Assembly: GCA_947493455.1 (NCBI GenBank)
Contig: CANLRB010000004.1
Span: 1-64,000, forward strand
Length of the DNA stretch: 64,000 nt
Source: an uncultured Pseudoalteromonas sp.
Lineage (GTDB): Bacteria; Pseudomonadota; Gammaproteobacteria; Enterobacterales; Alteromonadaceae
Direction: 5' to 3'
Part shown: positions 37,457 to 46,322 of the stretch, one piece after another
Position numbering within the stretch: position 1 is the stretch's first letter
Layout of the letters: each line of letters begins with the position of its first letter
Notes under the pieces: generated by a model
The model's database searches: none
Told to the model about the DNA's origin: nothing
The model's input: only the letters and a program-made list of their open reading frames with translations
Made by a program: the position numbers and the translations under genes

Positions 37457-37933
37457 ATGTCACAAGAAACATCTAATCTATACCAAGCACCTGAGGCTAA
37501 CCTTACTCAGCCGGGTTCAGGTAATAAACCTATCTTAGCATTTGATCGATTTTCAGCATGGTGGGTATTTTTACTCTCTCTGTTCACATTTGGTATTTAC
37601 CCAATTTACTGGTTGTTAAACCGCTCAAGTACCGCCAATGGCTTAGCCAAATATCAAATCAATATGGCATTTCCGATCGGTTATGTGATTGCCATCATCG
37701 TGAGTGCCGTTGTTTCATACAGTGCGCCGGAGTCAACATTGGAAGGTATTATCTCAATTATCACGCTTATCGTTTGGCTGGTAGCTATTTATTCATTGCG
37801 CACATCAATCACAGAGCTTATCAATGAAGGAAGCGCTGAACCCGTTACAATTGGGCCGATTTTAACCTTCTTTTTCAGCCTAATTTACCTGCAATATAAA
37901 ATTAATGAAGCCATTGATAATCAGCAACAATAG
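37457..37933 (+). CDS. DUF4234-like small membrane protein
   Basis: A 158-residue inner-membrane protein. A polar N-terminus (NLYQAPEANLTQPG) is followed by about four hydrophobic segments (near 34-52, 70-90, 97-115 and 131-148). The stretch FSAWWVFLLSLFTFGIYPIY.. (about 30-50) is like the DUF4234 family. Function unknown. GTAGGAGC precedes the ATG. A strong bidirectional terminator separates it from the convergent DUF58 operon. Confidence 0.75.
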   Translation: MSQETSNLYQAPEANLTQPGSGNKPILAFDRFSAWWVFLLSLFTFGIYPIYWLLNRSSTANGLAKYQINMAFPIGYVIAIIVSAVVSYSAPESTLEGIISIITLIVWLVAIYSLRTSITELINEGSAEPVTIGPILTFFFSLIYLQYKINEAIDNQQQ

Positions 37934-37957
37934 TATTGTCAGTTAATAACACGAAAT

Positions 37958-37988
37958 AACGAAAAAGGGGCGCTTGCCCCTTTTTCGT
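37958..37988. terminator. Bidirectional terminator
   Basis: ACGAAAAAGGGGC/GCCCCTTTTTCGT stem with a GCTT-type loop, having A and T runs on both sides. It can end both the rightward DUF4234-like gene and the leftward six-gene operon. Confidence 0.88.
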
Positions 37989-38000
37989 CTCTTCATCTAC

Positions 38001-39320
38001 TTATAACGCACCCGAATGTTTCACGTTTAAATAGGTGTTAATCACATAAGGCTGCAAATGCTCTGGCTTACAGTCAAGTGCAATAATTCCTTCTTTGCGT
38101 AAACGCTTCATATTAGCTTGATGGGCCGTAAGTAAACTTAACGCGGCACAATATTGGTTGGCGTCTTCAAACACTTCAATGGGCTGTTCGAGTGTCTCGT
38201 CGAGCGCCCGATTAGTAATGTTAATTACCGCCACTAGATGATATTTCTGCAGTAATTTAAGTGCTGGCAATAACTCATCCAAGCTCTGTTCGTCTAGCGT
38301 CGTCACCAGCATAACAAGCGAGCGTTTGCTGCGTTTTGCAAGCAACTGGTTTACGGCAACACTGTAATCAACACATGATTGATCAGGGTATAAATCGTAA
38401 AAATGATTCATTACCCGAGAAACATTTTGCGCTCCCTTTACACTTGCTAACCAACGCGACTCGTGATTAAAGCTTTGCATACTAAACCAATCACCTTGCT
38501 TTAAAACAGTGTGCGAGAGCATCAGTAAACCATTTAAGGCATAGTCAAAATGATTGCCTTGTTCCGCTTCAATATTCATTTTTTTCGACGCATCGAGCAT
38601 CACTACAACATGTTGATTTTCTTCTTCTTGGTATTCCCGAGATATTAACTTACGTCGTTTACTGGTAGCTTGCCAATCGATTTGCCGCAGGCTGTCACCT
38701 AAACGATACTCTCGCAACTGATGAAACTCGATGCCTTGCCCGCGTTTTTTCTTAAGCTTCAATCCATCAATTGGGCGATTACTCACACCGTTTAAATGTT
38801 GTGACGACGTTATCTGACTAAAATCTGGGTATACTTTTAAGTCAGACACCTGGCTGTGCAGCCAATTTGTTTGCCATAAACCAAAAGGTGATAATATTCT
38901 CACTTCATAACCGAAAATAGCGGCATCACCACGTTGTTCTGGACGCATTTCAAATGATGTAAGCGCTTTTTCATGGCCATTTAGGTTCACAGTTTGCAAC
39001 GCAGGGGTCAGCACTAAGGTGCCGCTGTGATGCAAGGTCACATCGAACTCAATTGCTCTTTCGCTTTGATTTTCAATTACTAATTTAATTACTTGGGTTT
39101 TAAATAAGGCCCAGTTATGATTCGCTTCAAGCGAAAAAGTTAATTCGCGCCCGTAACGACTTAACACAAAGTCAAATCCTATCACCGTGCAGGCAATCAA
39201 TAATAAAGGGCCGCTAAGTTGCGGTGCAAAATCGATTAACGTATTCGCGAATATTGCAGCACAAACCACAAATAACCCTGTTATTTGCTTTTTAGCGGGT
39301 CGGCACTTTAATCGTTTCAT
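38001..39320 (-). CDS. DUF58 (vWA-like) protein of the MoxR operon
   Basis: A 439-residue membrane-anchored protein with two N-terminal hydrophobic helices (about 10-30 and 34-50) and the DUF58 core GIEFHQLREYRLGDSLRQID.. (about 202-225), followed by a vWA-like fold beginning HVVVMLDASKKM, a variant MIDAS motif. Such proteins are partners of MoxR AAA+ ATPases. It is the last gene of the operon and its start overlaps the moxR-like stop by four bases. Confidence 0.9.
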   Translation of the reverse strand: MKRLKCRPAKKQITGLFVVCAAIFANTLIDFAPQLSGPLLLIACTVIGFDFVLSRYGRELTFSLEANHNWALFKTQVIKLVIENQSERAIEFDVTLHHSGTLVLTPALQTVNLNGHEKALTSFEMRPEQRGDAAIFGYEVRILSPFGLWQTNWLHSQVSDLKVYPDFSQITSSQHLNGVSNRPIDGLKLKKKRGQGIEFHQLREYRLGDSLRQIDWQATSKRRKLISREYQEEENQHVVVMLDASKKMNIEAEQGNHFDYALNGLLMLSHTVLKQGDWFSMQSFNHESRWLASVKGAQNVSRVMNHFYDLYPDQSCVDYSVAVNQLLAKRSKRSLVMLVTTLDEQSLDELLPALKLLQKYHLVAVINITNRALDETLEQPIEVFEDANQYCAALSLLTAHQANMKRLRKEGIIALDCKPEHLQPYVINTYLNVKHSGAL

Positions 39321-40300
39321 GAGCGCGGGGCTTCAATACTTGCCAGTAAACTGGTAATAACCTGTGCGTGATCAACACCTTCTAGTTCAAGTTCAGCCGA
39401 CAAAATCATGCGATGTCTTAAAATGTTAGGTGCAACATATTTAACGTCGTCAGGAATGATATAGTCACGACTATTCATTAGCGCAATCACTTTCGCCGCT
39501 TTAATGATATTAATACTCGCTCTTAGCCCTGCACCATGCAATACGCCTTGCCACGTACGTGATTGACGAACAATTTCGACAGCGTATTTAGCGACCTGCT
39601 CATCCACTAAGATGCCTGCACATAGCTCTTTTATTTCAGCAATTTGATCTGCATTTAGCACAGCTTCAAGATCATCAACCTTAGCCTCATTTGAAATTGC
39701 TTGCGTATTAAGTTTTAACAAGGCCAATTCTGACTCAACAGACGGAAAACCTAGTTCGACTTTCATCATAAACCGATCGAGTTCAGCCTCAGGTAGCGGG
39801 TAAGTGCCCTCTTGGTCCAGTGGGTTTTGCGTTGCCAAAACCATAAACGGCGACGAAATTGCCATTGATTCGCCATCAAGTGTGATCTGCTGCTCTTGCA
39901 TTACTTCAAGCAATGCCGACTGTGTTTTTGCAGGCGCTCGGTTTATTTCATCAGCAAGTAATATATTGGTAAATGCAGGGCCTTTTTTAACCGTAAACTC
40001 GCCTGATTTCATATCATATAAGCTATGTCCGACGACGTCCGACGGCATTAAATCTGGCGTAAACTGAACGCGCGAGAACGACACATTCAGGCTTTTTGCC
40101 AACGCACGAACCAATAACGTTTTACCAAGCCCTGGTACCCCTTCAAGCAATACGTGACCGCCTGCAAATAATACAGTCAGTACATTTTCAACAATATCAT
40201 CTTGCCCAATCAATACCTTAGAAATATTCGACTTAATTTGTGTCACCGACTGCGCTGCGTCGTGTATTGATAATCGTCCTGCAGTGAGTTCACCATTCAT
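39317..40300 (-). CDS. MoxR-family AAA+ ATPase
   Basis: A 327-residue ATPase thought to act as a chaperone that matures or inserts cofactors into membrane or periplasmic complexes. Walker A GVPGLGKT (about 55-62), Walker B LLADEINRAPAKTQSALLE (about 115-133), sensor 1 ATQNP, and the lid domain GLRASINIIKAAK are all intact. It overlaps the DUF4350 gene upstream and the DUF58 gene downstream by four bases each, so the set is translated in a coupled manner. Confidence 0.95.
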   Translation of the reverse strand: MNGELTAGRLSIHDAAQSVTQIKSNISKVLIGQDDIVENVLTVLFAGGHVLLEGVPGLGKTLLVRALAKSLNVSFSRVQFTPDLMPSDVVGHSLYDMKSGEFTVKKGPAFTNILLADEINRAPAKTQSALLEVMQEQQITLDGESMAISSPFMVLATQNPLDQEGTYPLPEAELDRFMMKVELGFPSVESELALLKLNTQAISNEAKVDDLEAVLNADQIAEIKELCAGILVDEQVAKYAVEIVRQSRTWQGVLHGAGLRASINIIKAAKVIALMNSRDYIIPDDVKYVAPNILRHRMILSAELELEGVDHAQVITSLLASIEAPRS

Positions 40301-41442
40301 AGGGCATTCCTTAATTGTTTAAACTGTTTAATATACTCAGTACGTTGTTGTTTTGATTCTGGGTAATCGCTACTTAAAAGCGCAATCAACGTAGATTTAT
40401 CGTATTGCGTGATACGCGAAATCATTTGTGCTTGTTGTTCCACACTAAGCTGCTTAAAGTGTGGTATTCGAATTTCAGCTTTATTATTGAAATCATTAAT
40501 AAGTGCATTCAACAATACTTTTTCGTGGCCGTGTTGCTGATAAAAATGAGCAAGCGCTTCGATATGTAACTTAAATGCTGTTTTTGTCGCCTTAATTGGC
40601 GTGTAGGGTAAGCCAAAACGCGCGCTGGTACGCCACATTAGCGCAGCAAGCAATAAGAATACGGCGATGACCCACTGCCACCCCCAATGCCAAAGGTTTG
40701 CCAGCCAGCTGGGATTGGTTAAATTTGGTATATAAACAAGCTCGCGACTACCTTGACTTAACCATACTAAAAATGCGCCGTGATCAAGATAACGCAGGCC
40801 AGTATTGGTAAATTGTGAAATAGATGGGATCACCGTAACGCGCCCTTCACCCAAGCTCAAATCACACATTGCAATCGCTTTTAAATTATTCTGATATTCA
40901 GATGACGGGCAGTTGTCAATTGAAAATGTTGAGTTTAAGGTTAATGCCACGGTTTCACTACCGACTGTAAATGTCGCATTTTCTTTGGACTCGCGACTAA
41001 ACAAAAAATACGGCGAATAGCCTTCTTCCACTTTATTTACATTCAGTTCAAGTGCTTGCACAAATTTACTTTCGTCTAGCGCTAAACTATCCCGTTGTGG
41101 CGATAAAATATAGATAACACGACCTCCCGCTATCACCCAGTCGTAAAGTGAGGAGTCAATTTCCATTGATTTCGCCAGCACTGACTCGTCCAGTAATAAG
41201 GCATGATCGGTTGCTAAATTAAGCTCTCCATCCGTCACTAACTGTCTGATATTATTTTGCGACTGCCATGAAACACCATGCTTGGCGAGTAATCGTGTTG
41301 CCATAGTAAACGGGCTTTTATTCACCTCATCACTAAAGCCAACCTCAATCTCTTTTCTCTCCCAATCATTTGAAAAAATCACATAACCTAAGCTAAGCGC
41401 AGACACGACAATCAAAATCCACAGTGAGTAATTAACTTTCAT
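40297..41442 (-). CDS. DUF4350 membrane protein
   Basis: A 381-residue protein with one N-terminal helix (about 5-23), a periplasmic DUF4350-like domain (GFSDEVNKSPFTMATRLL near the start) and a second helix (about 275-293) before a cytoplasmic tail. I start at the ATG at 41442 (MKVNYSLWILIV), preceded by GGAGAGC; in-frame sequence further upstream lies inside the preceding gene and is not membrane-like. It overlaps that gene by 11 bases and the MoxR gene by four. Confidence 0.85.
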   Translation of the reverse strand: MKVNYSLWILIVVSALSLGYVIFSNDWERKEIEVGFSDEVNKSPFTMATRLLAKHGVSWQSQNNIRQLVTDGELNLATDHALLLDESVLAKSMEIDSSLYDWVIAGGRVIYILSPQRDSLALDESKFVQALELNVNKVEEGYSPYFLFSRESKENATFTVGSETVALTLNSTFSIDNCPSSEYQNNLKAIAMCDLSLGEGRVTVIPSISQFTNTGLRYLDHGAFLVWLSQGSRELVYIPNLTNPSWLANLWHWGWQWVIAVFLLLAALMWRTSARFGLPYTPIKATKTAFKLHIEALAHFYQQHGHEKVLLNALINDFNNKAEIRIPHFKQLSVEQQAQMISRITQYDKSTLIALLSSDYPESKQQRTEYIKQFKQLRNAL

Positions 41443-42889
41443 GTTGCTCTCCCATACGCCCCAAGCGTTCAACAGAACCAATAAGTTGTTCAAAGTTAAT
41501 CGAAGGAGTTTGATGCGCCCATGCAACTTGTATCCAGTAGTTAAACAGCGATTGAACCAACTCATGACTGTGATTAGGCACTTTTGCTAACATTGCCCGC
41601 TCGCACTCCCCTTCGGTCATCGAGCGATGTAAACGAACCTGATGAGTGTGCTGCGCCCAAGTGAGTGTGAAATGCAATAAATAGGCAAGTGCGAGGCGCC
41701 AGTTGTTATTTTTTACGGCCTGCTTTGCAGCAGCGATAAGATCAGAAGGTATATCGTCTTTTGTTATATCAGCAAATAAGGTTGGGATGACTGCCGTGTC
41801 TTTTTTCTCTTTGCTTATTTTTATGCCCGCAAAAAAACCTCGCTGCATATATAAATAATAAGCAAGCCAAAGAGCGAGCGCGGCAACAAGAAACCAAAAG
41901 ATATACGCAGCGAATTGACCAAGATTGAGTAGCACATCGGCTAATGCTGATAAAAAGTCACTGTCAAAATCAACATCTGATTCTTTTTCTTCGGCTGCCC
42001 AAGTCGTCTTCTTTTCGATGACCCCCTCTTCATTGTAAAGGGCATCAACCTGCTGTTTTATTTGCGCGACATCTAATTCATTTGCCATCGCGGTGTTTTC
42101 TACGCTTGCGAACCAGCATATGCAACTTATCACAAACGCCGACAGCATAGGTGTAACACGCGCTTTTATATTTTTAAATTTAAGCTCAATGTCCCAACCT
42201 TCGAGTTCGATACGTCGATGCAAGTACGCCAAAAAGCCACCACAAACAAAAAATGGCGCCACTAAGGCAACACTCAATACATAAAGGGAGTAATAAATCA
42301 TTTCAGCTTGCGTTGACATAAAGCCTGAATCAAAACTAAACAATTCATCCACAACTGTGATTGATTCAGGCACCAAAGCAGCCATTAGGGTAAAGATACT
42401 GAATAGCAGGATCAGTTCAAAGTGCACGCAAAATAATAACCACAGTGTTTGTTTAGGTTGTGTAGATGCAAACAAGAGTGTTCGGCGTTTTGACTTTCGT
42501 TCACCACTTAAACGCTCCAATTGGTCCACCGGTGCTAAAAACGAACGATTCGGGCTTAAGCGGAAAAACGTTAACCCAAGTAGGATATCTTTTATCGACA
42601 ATGACACGATGGATTTTATTGATGTGCCAATAGAGGCCGTTTGGTTAAACACTACCTTAGATAAATAATCGAGTAGTGGGCGTTCAAATAATGGTTTTAA
42701 CCACCAAATTACAATGCCTGCCAACACCCAGTTATACGCCAATGCCAATGCAATAAATAACGGCACAACGAAGCAGGTATAAATGCAAAATAGTTTTAAA
42801 AAGTGTTGTTTGGTAAGCAATATTGTTAAATCAAACACTTCGTAGGCGCTGCGCGGTCTCGCTTGAAAACAAAGGCGATTAAGCTCCAT
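41432..42889 (-). CDS. Large membrane protein of the MoxR operon (DUF4129-like tail)
   Basis: A 485-residue protein with several membrane segments (about 38-66, 150-175, 200-235, 260-275 and 320-345) and a C-terminal helical domain (about 370-470, NWRLALAYLLHFTLTWA) similar in position and look to DUF4129 tails; that assignment is tentative. The start is the ATG at 42889 (MELNRLCFQARP), which overlaps the stop of the SpoIIM-like gene by 11 bases. It probably forms part of a membrane complex served by the MoxR ATPase. Confidence 0.82.
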   Translation of the reverse strand: MELNRLCFQARPRSAYEVFDLTILLTKQHFLKLFCIYTCFVVPLFIALALAYNWVLAGIVIWWLKPLFERPLLDYLSKVVFNQTASIGTSIKSIVSLSIKDILLGLTFFRLSPNRSFLAPVDQLERLSGERKSKRRTLLFASTQPKQTLWLLFCVHFELILLFSIFTLMAALVPESITVVDELFSFDSGFMSTQAEMIYYSLYVLSVALVAPFFVCGGFLAYLHRRIELEGWDIELKFKNIKARVTPMLSAFVISCICWFASVENTAMANELDVAQIKQQVDALYNEEGVIEKKTTWAAEEKESDVDFDSDFLSALADVLLNLGQFAAYIFWFLVAALALWLAYYLYMQRGFFAGIKISKEKKDTAVIPTLFADITKDDIPSDLIAAAKQAVKNNNWRLALAYLLHFTLTWAQHTHQVRLHRSMTEGECERAMLAKVPNHSHELVQSLFNYWIQVAWAHQTPSINFEQLIGSVERLGRMGEQHES

Positions 42890-43829
42890 AGCGCATCCCC
42901 TTATATAACCGATAAATGACATAGCCCCAACCAAGACTGCCCAGTGCAAATTTAAATTGACTAGCAATGTCGCGTGGTGACCAAAATGCTTCAATAAAGG
43001 CCGCAAGTACCAACATGACAAACGCACCAACTATTAGCGGCAGCGCTTTTACTGCTGCGCTTTTCATCGCGTAAGCTCGGGTAAATTGCCCTGGACTTAA
43101 CAGCGCATACCCTATTTGGCAACCCGCCGCTGAGGCAATAATAATGGCCGTTAATTCAAATGACCCGTGCGTTATAATGAAAGAAAAGAAAGGTTCGTTA
43201 AAGCCAATGTTGACGATGTGGGCAGCAATGGCACCAAAATAAAAACTATTATAAAGTAAAAAAAACAGCGCTCCGATACATAGTAATGCGCCGCCCGCAA
43301 ACATTTGAAACGCAATGCCGATGTTATTGTATATATACATACCAAACATCATCGCATCGTCAGCGGCACTGCGCTCACCCGTTTGCACTTGACCACTTGG
43401 ATTGTACATAGACTCAATATTAAGCACGGTGGATTGACCGAGAAATGTATAAACAGAATCAGGGTTAATGCGCACCCAAATAAAGGCAACTAACGCAAGC
43501 CCCCAAAAGGCCACCAAATTATAAAAAAGCATGGCTCGATTTTCATAAAGTGCGCGTGGAAAAGCCGTGCGTGCAATATGTATAATTTCACTAAATTGAT
43601 TACGCCGCGACGAATATAAGCGCTGCTGCCCTGCATGAACAAGTTGATTAAGCCGAGACTCAAGTGTTGGGCTATATTCGCGCGTTCGCACGATTGCAAG
43701 GTCATTACATATTTTGCGATACAGTTTTGGAAAATGCTCTGGCAAAGTCGCTTTAAATTCTAACGCGCACAAAGCTTCAAACTCTAACCATAAAGATTCA
43801 TTGGTTGCGACAAATTGATGCTGCTTCAT
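42879..43829 (-). CDS. SpoIIM-like membrane protein
   Basis: A 316-residue protein of the stage II sporulation M family, widespread in non-sporulating bacteria next to MoxR genes. A soluble N-terminal part (about 1-100) precedes about five hydrophobic helices. The stretch FFSFIITHGSFELTAIIIAS (about 207-226) is a family hallmark. No sporulation role is implied here. It overlaps the RDD gene by four bases. Confidence 0.88.
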   Translation of the reverse strand: MKQHQFVATNESLWLEFEALCALEFKATLPEHFPKLYRKICNDLAIVRTREYSPTLESRLNQLVHAGQQRLYSSRRNQFSEIIHIARTAFPRALYENRAMLFYNLVAFWGLALVAFIWVRINPDSVYTFLGQSTVLNIESMYNPSGQVQTGERSAADDAMMFGMYIYNNIGIAFQMFAGGALLCIGALFFLLYNSFYFGAIAAHIVNIGFNEPFFSFIITHGSFELTAIIIASAAGCQIGYALLSPGQFTRAYAMKSAAVKALPLIVGAFVMLVLAAFIEAFWSPRDIASQFKFALGSLGWGYVIYRLYKGMRYGA

Positions 43830-44572
43830 TGTTTATTTTCAGTATGTTGGTTAGATGATTCGGCCGTTGCATAGTTGCTATTATGACCCGCAACGTAACG
43901 CGCAATATTAAATAACTTTTGTTCAATATGCTGCTCAGACTCCGCCAGTGGCGCTGCTAAAATACTCGCTAACTCTTTACGTCGTGAGCTTGAAAATTCG
44001 TCTGCACGCTCAGCAAAAGATAAAATAGCTTGCTGTTCTTGCGTTGTCAGAACAATATTTGGTACATCCACGTCACCGGCTTTAATAGTATGGCGATTGA
44101 CAATCGCTTGTTCATGCACCACTAAGGTGCCCGCCGCCCAATCACCAATTCGCTTAAAGTTACGATTAAATAGCATTACCATGAGCCCAAGAAAATAAGC
44201 GAAAGGCAACATATCCGCAGGACGCAGTAAATTACGAACAACAATTTGAGAAAAAGAAGAAGGTAAACCGTTTTCTTGCACAACTCGCAAGCCTATACGC
44301 TTTTTACCCGGTGTTTGACCTGTTTTAGCCTCAAAATAAATGTTGTAACCCCATGAAAGTAGGAAGTACAAAATGAGTTGAAGACCGTCGCCTGTTTTGC
44401 CCATAAACTCGAGCACCAAAAGGCAAACTAAAAAAATAGTAATACGTATGCCAAAGTCAATCATATAGGCATAGCTGCGGGCAAGTAATCCTGAAGGGGT
44501 AAGCGCAATATCAACACCTTCCGGCAGTTGTATATACCCTCTATTTTCCATTCCGTGGTTTTGCATAGTCAC
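43826..44572 (-). CDS. RDD-family membrane protein
   Basis: A 248-residue protein with the RDD domain (about 20-150), about three membrane helices, and motifs such as GQTPGKKRIGLRVV and NLLRPADMLPFAY. The C-terminal 90 residues are soluble and charged. It is the first gene of the six-gene RDD-SpoIIM-DUF4129-like-DUF4350-MoxR-DUF58 operon. Its function is unknown; RDD proteins may transport ions or solutes. Confidence 0.88.
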   Translation of the reverse strand: MTMQNHGMENRGYIQLPEGVDIALTPSGLLARSYAYMIDFGIRITIFLVCLLVLEFMGKTGDGLQLILYFLLSWGYNIYFEAKTGQTPGKKRIGLRVVQENGLPSSFSQIVVRNLLRPADMLPFAYFLGLMVMLFNRNFKRIGDWAAGTLVVHEQAIVNRHTIKAGDVDVPNIVLTTQEQQAILSFAERADEFSSSRRKELASILAAPLAESEQHIEQKLFNIARYVAGHNSNYATAESSNQHTENKQ

Positions 44573-44754
44573 TCTAAGTCATAGCAAGCTGCGCTTGCCA
44601 TTACACTAATTTAAAATAACAACATATGCGTTACGCATATAAAACTATTTATTTTAGCAAGTGTAATAATACCCGCTAAAACCTCAATAATGCGCTTATT
44701 TTATTGATAGTTCAAGGGTTAGTTATTTGTAGATCAATGCAAAATAATGTTGTT

Positions 44755-46092
44755 TTACTCCGAGGAGCTATTTAACGTTAACAAATATTCAGCGATTGCC
44801 TGATACGCTGGCAATGATGTTGGGTCAATCACACTATTCGCAGCACTTGGATGAGAAGCGAGCCTTACCAGCACCATATTTGCAGTCGGATCGATATAAA
44901 TGGTTTGCCCATGTACACCGCGCGCAGCAAATGCACCATGCTTATTATGAAAATGCCACCACATACTGCGGTAACTGCCGCCATTTAACATCGCAAAGTG
45001 CGCTTTTGAAAACGCTTTTTTATCACCACCGCGGCGAATACTGGCAATAGCTCCTGTTGGAATCATTTGCATTCCATTTACCTTACCATGGTTGAGCACC
45101 GCAAGCCCTAGTCGCGCTAAATCACGCAAAGTAGCACTCATTCCACCACCAGCAAACGGTGTACCGAGTGCGTCAACGGTAATATCGGCGCTATACTCCA
45201 TACCTAATTTTGACCATACCAATTCACTAGCTAATTCATCATACTTCATACCCGTAGTACGTGCGATAATCCAACCGAGTACGTCTGAATTTACCGTTTT
45301 ATAGCCAAATTCCCTGCCATGTTGCCGATCTTTTTTTATCGTTTGCAAATATTCAAAATACCCAACAGGTCCTTTATAACTAGCAGGCTTTGGTAGCGGG
45401 TTCGCGGCATAACTGTAGCGCCAAATATCAGCCTGAGGGTCGGCATAATTTTCGCTGTAGAATATTGATGTTGTCATATCCATTACTTGCCTAACCGTTG
45501 CATCGCCAAAGCCAGAAGAGCTTAATTCAGGAATGATGTTTTTTACGAGTTCAGTTTCATCAAGCTTCCCCTGTGCAATTAAGATCTCTGCCAGTAAACC
45601 CGTTAACGATTTGGTCATCGACATCGCAGCATGATTGGAGTCTGGCTTTAAACACCCTCGGTACTTTTCATAAACGATATTTCCGTTATGAATAACCAGT
45701 AAACCGTCGGTGTAATTGGTTGACAACGATTGTGCAACTGTCATCTTATTTGTTGAGCTAAGGGCGTTAAAAACTAGCGATTCAATTTTTGCGAGCGGTT
45801 TATAGGGTAGGACATTAACAAAATACGCATTCCTTTTTATAGCCGCAGTTGGCAATAAAGCTCGCATATTACACACTGACCAGCGTAACTTAGGAAAACT
45901 AAAAAAATTTGAATCTGGCAGGGTAACACGTTTGTCATGTGGTGGCGGAAACCCCTTCATCAATTGCAAGGTTTCTGGGTTCGACAACTCATCGCTCAGA
46001 TACTTATTAGCCTGCTGCGAAGCCGCTCCCATTGAAAAGGCCGTACAAAAGCTAATAAAAAATGCATAACCTAGATATTCCTTTAACGTCAT
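44755..46092 (-). CDS. Exported serine hydrolase of the beta-lactamase fold (class C-like)
   Basis: A 445-residue exported enzyme. A signal peptide (about 1-24) precedes an ABC-type penicillin-binding/beta-lactamase fold. The nucleophile motif SMTK is at 158-161 (S158, K161), the second motif lies in YKTVNSDVLG, and the third is HGQT near the C-terminus. This set is closer to esterases and 6-aminohexanoate-dimer hydrolases than to true AmpC, whose third motif is KTG. The substrate is unknown. Single gene; the same strand carries an S41 peptidase 230 bases upstream. Confidence 0.85.
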   Translation of the reverse strand: MTLKEYLGYAFFISFCTAFSMGAASQQANKYLSDELSNPETLQLMKGFPPPHDKRVTLPDSNFFSFPKLRWSVCNMRALLPTAAIKRNAYFVNVLPYKPLAKIESLVFNALSSTNKMTVAQSLSTNYTDGLLVIHNGNIVYEKYRGCLKPDSNHAAMSMTKSLTGLLAEILIAQGKLDETELVKNIIPELSSSGFGDATVRQVMDMTTSIFYSENYADPQADIWRYSYAANPLPKPASYKGPVGYFEYLQTIKKDRQHGREFGYKTVNSDVLGWIIARTTGMKYDELASELVWSKLGMEYSADITVDALGTPFAGGGMSATLRDLARLGLAVLNHGKVNGMQMIPTGAIASIRRGGDKKAFSKAHFAMLNGGSYRSMWWHFHNKHGAFAARGVHGQTIYIDPTANMVLVRLASHPSAANSVIDPTSLPAYQAIAEYLLTLNSSSE

Positions 46093-46322
46093 AAAAACCT
46101 CCTATTAATCTATCGCTTTATACGAGAGCACTTTAACCATAGCTCACATTGATAAAAAATGATGTTTTACATCAAAGGTGCACTGTGTCTTATTTAGATG
46201 AGGCTTATTTAGCAAGGTTAATAGCAGCAAGAAAGTAATTCGCTCTAACCAATATTTTGTATGCGCGTCATGCTAGCGCTAATAAGAGGGCTAGCATGAC
46301 GTCGCGTTATTCAATTAGCTAA

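Noticed and set aside
42357-42668. A 103-codon frame antisense to the large membrane protein of the MoxR operon
   Set aside because: Opposite strand of a conserved gene and no independent signals.
42879-43829. Sporulation gene
   Set aside because: SpoIIM-like proteins are common in non-sporulating Gammaproteobacteria beside MoxR genes, and nothing else here suggests sporulation.
44755-46092. AmpC-type antibiotic-resistance beta-lactamase
   Set aside because: SxxK is present but the third motif is HGQT rather than KTG, which points to an esterase or peptidase-type serine hydrolase.
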